Assembly: GCA_004293295.1 (NCBI GenBank)
Contig: RDYC01000298.1
Coordinates: forward strand, 1-7,637
Direction: 5' to 3'
DNA from: Bacteroidota bacterium
Lineage (GTDB): Bacteria; Bacteroidota; Bacteroidia; UKL13-3
DNA length: 7,637 nucleotides
The position numbers and the translations under genes were made by a program. Each line of letters starts with the position of its first letter. Positions within the stretch are counted from its first letter, which is position 1. Of the stretch, positions 6,291 through 7,637 are shown piece by piece. Under the pieces are notes generated by a model, which saw nothing but the letters and a program-made list of their open reading frames with translations, ran no database searches and was not told the origin of the DNA.

Positions 6291-6330
6291 CTTTTTTTTA
6301 ACTCGCATATGCTTAAGTGCAAAATGACAC

Positions 6331-7637
6331 ATGAAATACTTTGCTTTACCTACTTTAATACTAATTATACTCTTATTACCGTCTGATGCAAAAAGTCAGG
6401 TTGTTGCATTAAATCCACCTTTTGCAGCACAAACGGATAATGTGGTCATCACATTTGATGCCAGTAAAGGTAACGCTGCCCTTACCTCGCAGAATACAGT
6501 TTACGCCCATACAGGAGTAATCACCAACCTCAGTTCTTCTCCAACCGCGTGGCGTTATGTTCAAGGCAATTGGGGTACTGACGATAGCAAGGTAAAAATG
6601 ACAGCAATTGGCAATAATAAATTTACCCTAAGTATAAACATCAATCAGTTTTATGGTGTTCCTTCAAATGAAACTGTTCAAAAACTGGCGTTTGTTTTTA
6701 GAAACCAAGACGGGTCGGTAGTTGGACGCGAAGCTGACGGAGGAGATATTTTTGTTAGCATTGGTAGTGGTACTTTTCAAGCCAACCTTACCACCAATCC
6801 ATCTGGAACTCCAGCTATCGCTGGCTTATCTGATTCAATAGAGGTTATTGTAAATGCTTCTGCCAAAGCTAACCTTCAACTCTTTATTAACAATAACCTG
6901 CTAGTTAATGTTAATGATACACCAAGCCTACAATATAAATTCTCTGCATCAACTTTAGGCAATGGCAAGCACCAAATTAAACTTATTGCACAACAAAGTA
7001 ACAACACCGTTACTAAATTACAGGATATCATTATCCGCTCAAATAATGCCAGTAATGTGGCCGTGTCGCCTCCAGGTATTGCTGATGGGATTAACTACAT
7101 CAATGATAGCACAGTTATTTTGCAACTTTTTGCGCCACAAAAAAGTTATGTTTATGTAATTGGCGATTTCAACAATTGGGAACTTAATCCCGCCTATGAA
7201 ATGAATAAGACTCCTGACGGAAACAGGTTTTGGATTCAATTAAACCAATTAACCCCGGGCGTTGAATATGCATATCAATATAGCATAGGAAAAGAATTGC
7301 TGCGTATTGCAGACTATTATGCAGACAAATTGTTGGATCAAAACAATGACCCTTTTATTCCAAGCATTACTTATCCAAACCTTAAACCCTACCCTGTTGG
7401 AAAAACAAATAATTATGTTTCGGTACTACAAACTGCCCAAACAGCATTTAATTGGCAACACACCCAATCATTTGTTAAGCCACCAAAAAATAAGCTGGTT
7501 ATTTACGAGTTACTTGTACGGGACTTTATTGGCAGGCACGATTACCTCACCTTAATTGATACACTAAGTTACTTGCAACGGCTTGGAGTGAATGCCATTG
7601 AATTAATGCCTATTAATGAATTTGAAGGCAATGAAAG
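6331..7637 (+). CDS. Secreted GH13 alpha-amylase family enzyme, N-terminal part (cut by window end)
   Basis: The frame is open from ATG 6331 to the last base, giving 435 codons plus two bases. Residues 1-22 are a signal peptide (MKYFALPTLILIILLLPSDA then KSQ). Residues ~24-145 form an N-terminal domain seen in Bacteroidota amylases (VYAHTGVIT 57-65, FVFRNQDGSVVGREADGGDI 121-140). An Ig-like segment (~150-240) and an E-set/CBM48-like domain (~250-345, VYVIGDFNNWELNP 274-287) follow. The catalytic GH13 barrel starts near 388 with KLVIYELLVRDF and reaches its second strand, GVNAIELMPINEFEGN (419-434). The catalytic Asp/Glu/Asp lie beyond the window, so activity and any T9SS sorting domain cannot be checked. 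The expected role is endo-cleavage of starch or related alpha-glucans outside the cytoplasm. The start is set by the signal peptide; ATG 6324 is in another frame. The gene shares its control region and palindrome copy 2 with the divergent T9SS protein. Confidence 0.9.
   Translation, partial: MKYFALPTLILIILLLPSDAKSQVVALNPPFAAQTDNVVITFDASKGNAALTSQNTVYAHTGVITNLSSSPTAWRYVQGNWGTDDSKVKMTAIGNNKFTLSININQFYGVPSNETVQKLAFVFRNQDGSVVGREADGGDIFVSIGSGTFQANLTTNPSGTPAIAGLSDSIEVIVNASAKANLQLFINNNLLVNVNDTPSLQYKFSASTLGNGKHQIKLIAQQSNNTVTKLQDIIIRSNNASNVAVSPPGIADGINYINDSTVILQLFAPQKSYVYVIGDFNNWELNPAYEMNKTPDGNRFWIQLNQLTPGVEYAYQYSIGKELLRIADYYADKLLDQNNDPFIPSITYPNLKPYPVGKTNNYVSVLQTAQTAFNWQHTQSFVKPPKNKLVIYELLVRDFIGRHDYLTLIDTLSYLQRLGVNAIELMPINEFEGNE

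Noticed and set aside
6270..6299. Palindrome followed by a T-run as an intrinsic terminator
   Set aside because: The stem is only 8 bp and AT-rich, no plus-strand gene ends upstream, and the same arms recur at 3583-3603 without the same T-run, which fits an operator better.
6324..6326. ATG seven bases upstream of the amylase start
   Set aside because: It is in a different frame from the signal peptide and the GH13 motifs; ATG 6331 begins a good signal peptide.
6962..7555. Open frames within the amylase region (6962-7159 +, 7039-7239 -, 7307-7555 +)
   Set aside because: The long open frame from 6331 with signal peptide, E-set and GH13 motifs explains this region; these are other-frame shadows.
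1..7637. CRISPR arrays, insertion sequences, tRNA or rRNA genes, SusC/SusD genes
   Set aside because: I looked for direct repeats, transposase motifs, RNA-gene-like stretches and TonB-receptor motifs and saw none.

Overview
This window looks like part of an alpha-glucan (starch or maltodextrin) utilisation locus of a Bacteroidota chromosome, probably a free-living, gliding-type lineage rather than a gut Bacteroides. The reasons are: AT-rich DNA; start codons preceded by A/T-rich leaders with no Shine-Dalgarno; TTG / TAnnTTTG promoter-like elements; a C-terminal sorting domain of the type IX secretion system (T9SS); and Bacteroidota-typical gene families (the ~284-aa BadF-type sugar kinase, an AraR/NrtR-like Nudix regulator, and a GH13 amylase with a long beta-sandwich N-terminus). 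The species cannot be named from the sequence.

Layout, left to right: (1) 1-90 (+), the probable tail of a membrane protein entering from outside the window. (2) 136-990 (+), a BadF/BadG/BcrA/BcrD-family N-acetylglucosamine-kinase-like protein. (3) A bidirectional intrinsic terminator at 1017-1053. (4) 1068-3518 (-), a secreted GH31 alpha-glucosidase with both catalytic aspartates. (5) A 146-bp divergent control region with a perfect 21-bp inverted repeat. (6) 3665-4390 (+), a transcription factor built from a degenerate Nudix domain and a winged helix. (7) A second bidirectional terminator at 4428-4460. (8) 4477-6213 (-), a secreted, apparently non-catalytic protein with four related beta-sandwich (putative starch-binding) repeats and a T9SS sorting domain. 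(9) A 117-bp divergent control region with a second copy of the same 21-bp inverted repeat. (10) 6331-7637 (+), the N-terminal 435 residues of a secreted GH13 alpha-amylase, cut by the window end before its catalytic residues. No non-coding stretch exceeds 300 bp. No tRNA, rRNA, CRISPR or mobile element was seen, and no SusC/SusD pair is in the window.

Working model: the T9SS protein binds alpha-glucan outside the cell or on its surface, the GH13 enzyme cuts it, the GH31 enzyme releases glucose in the periplasm, and the cytosolic Nudix-type regulator senses a product and controls both divergent promoter regions. The strongest new observation is the repeated operator AAAGTGTA-N5-TACACTTT. It lies in exactly the two divergent intergenic regions and links the regulator, the alpha-glucosidase, the binding protein and the amylase into one candidate regulon. 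The sugar kinase is separated by a terminator and has no copy of the operator, so its membership is uncertain.
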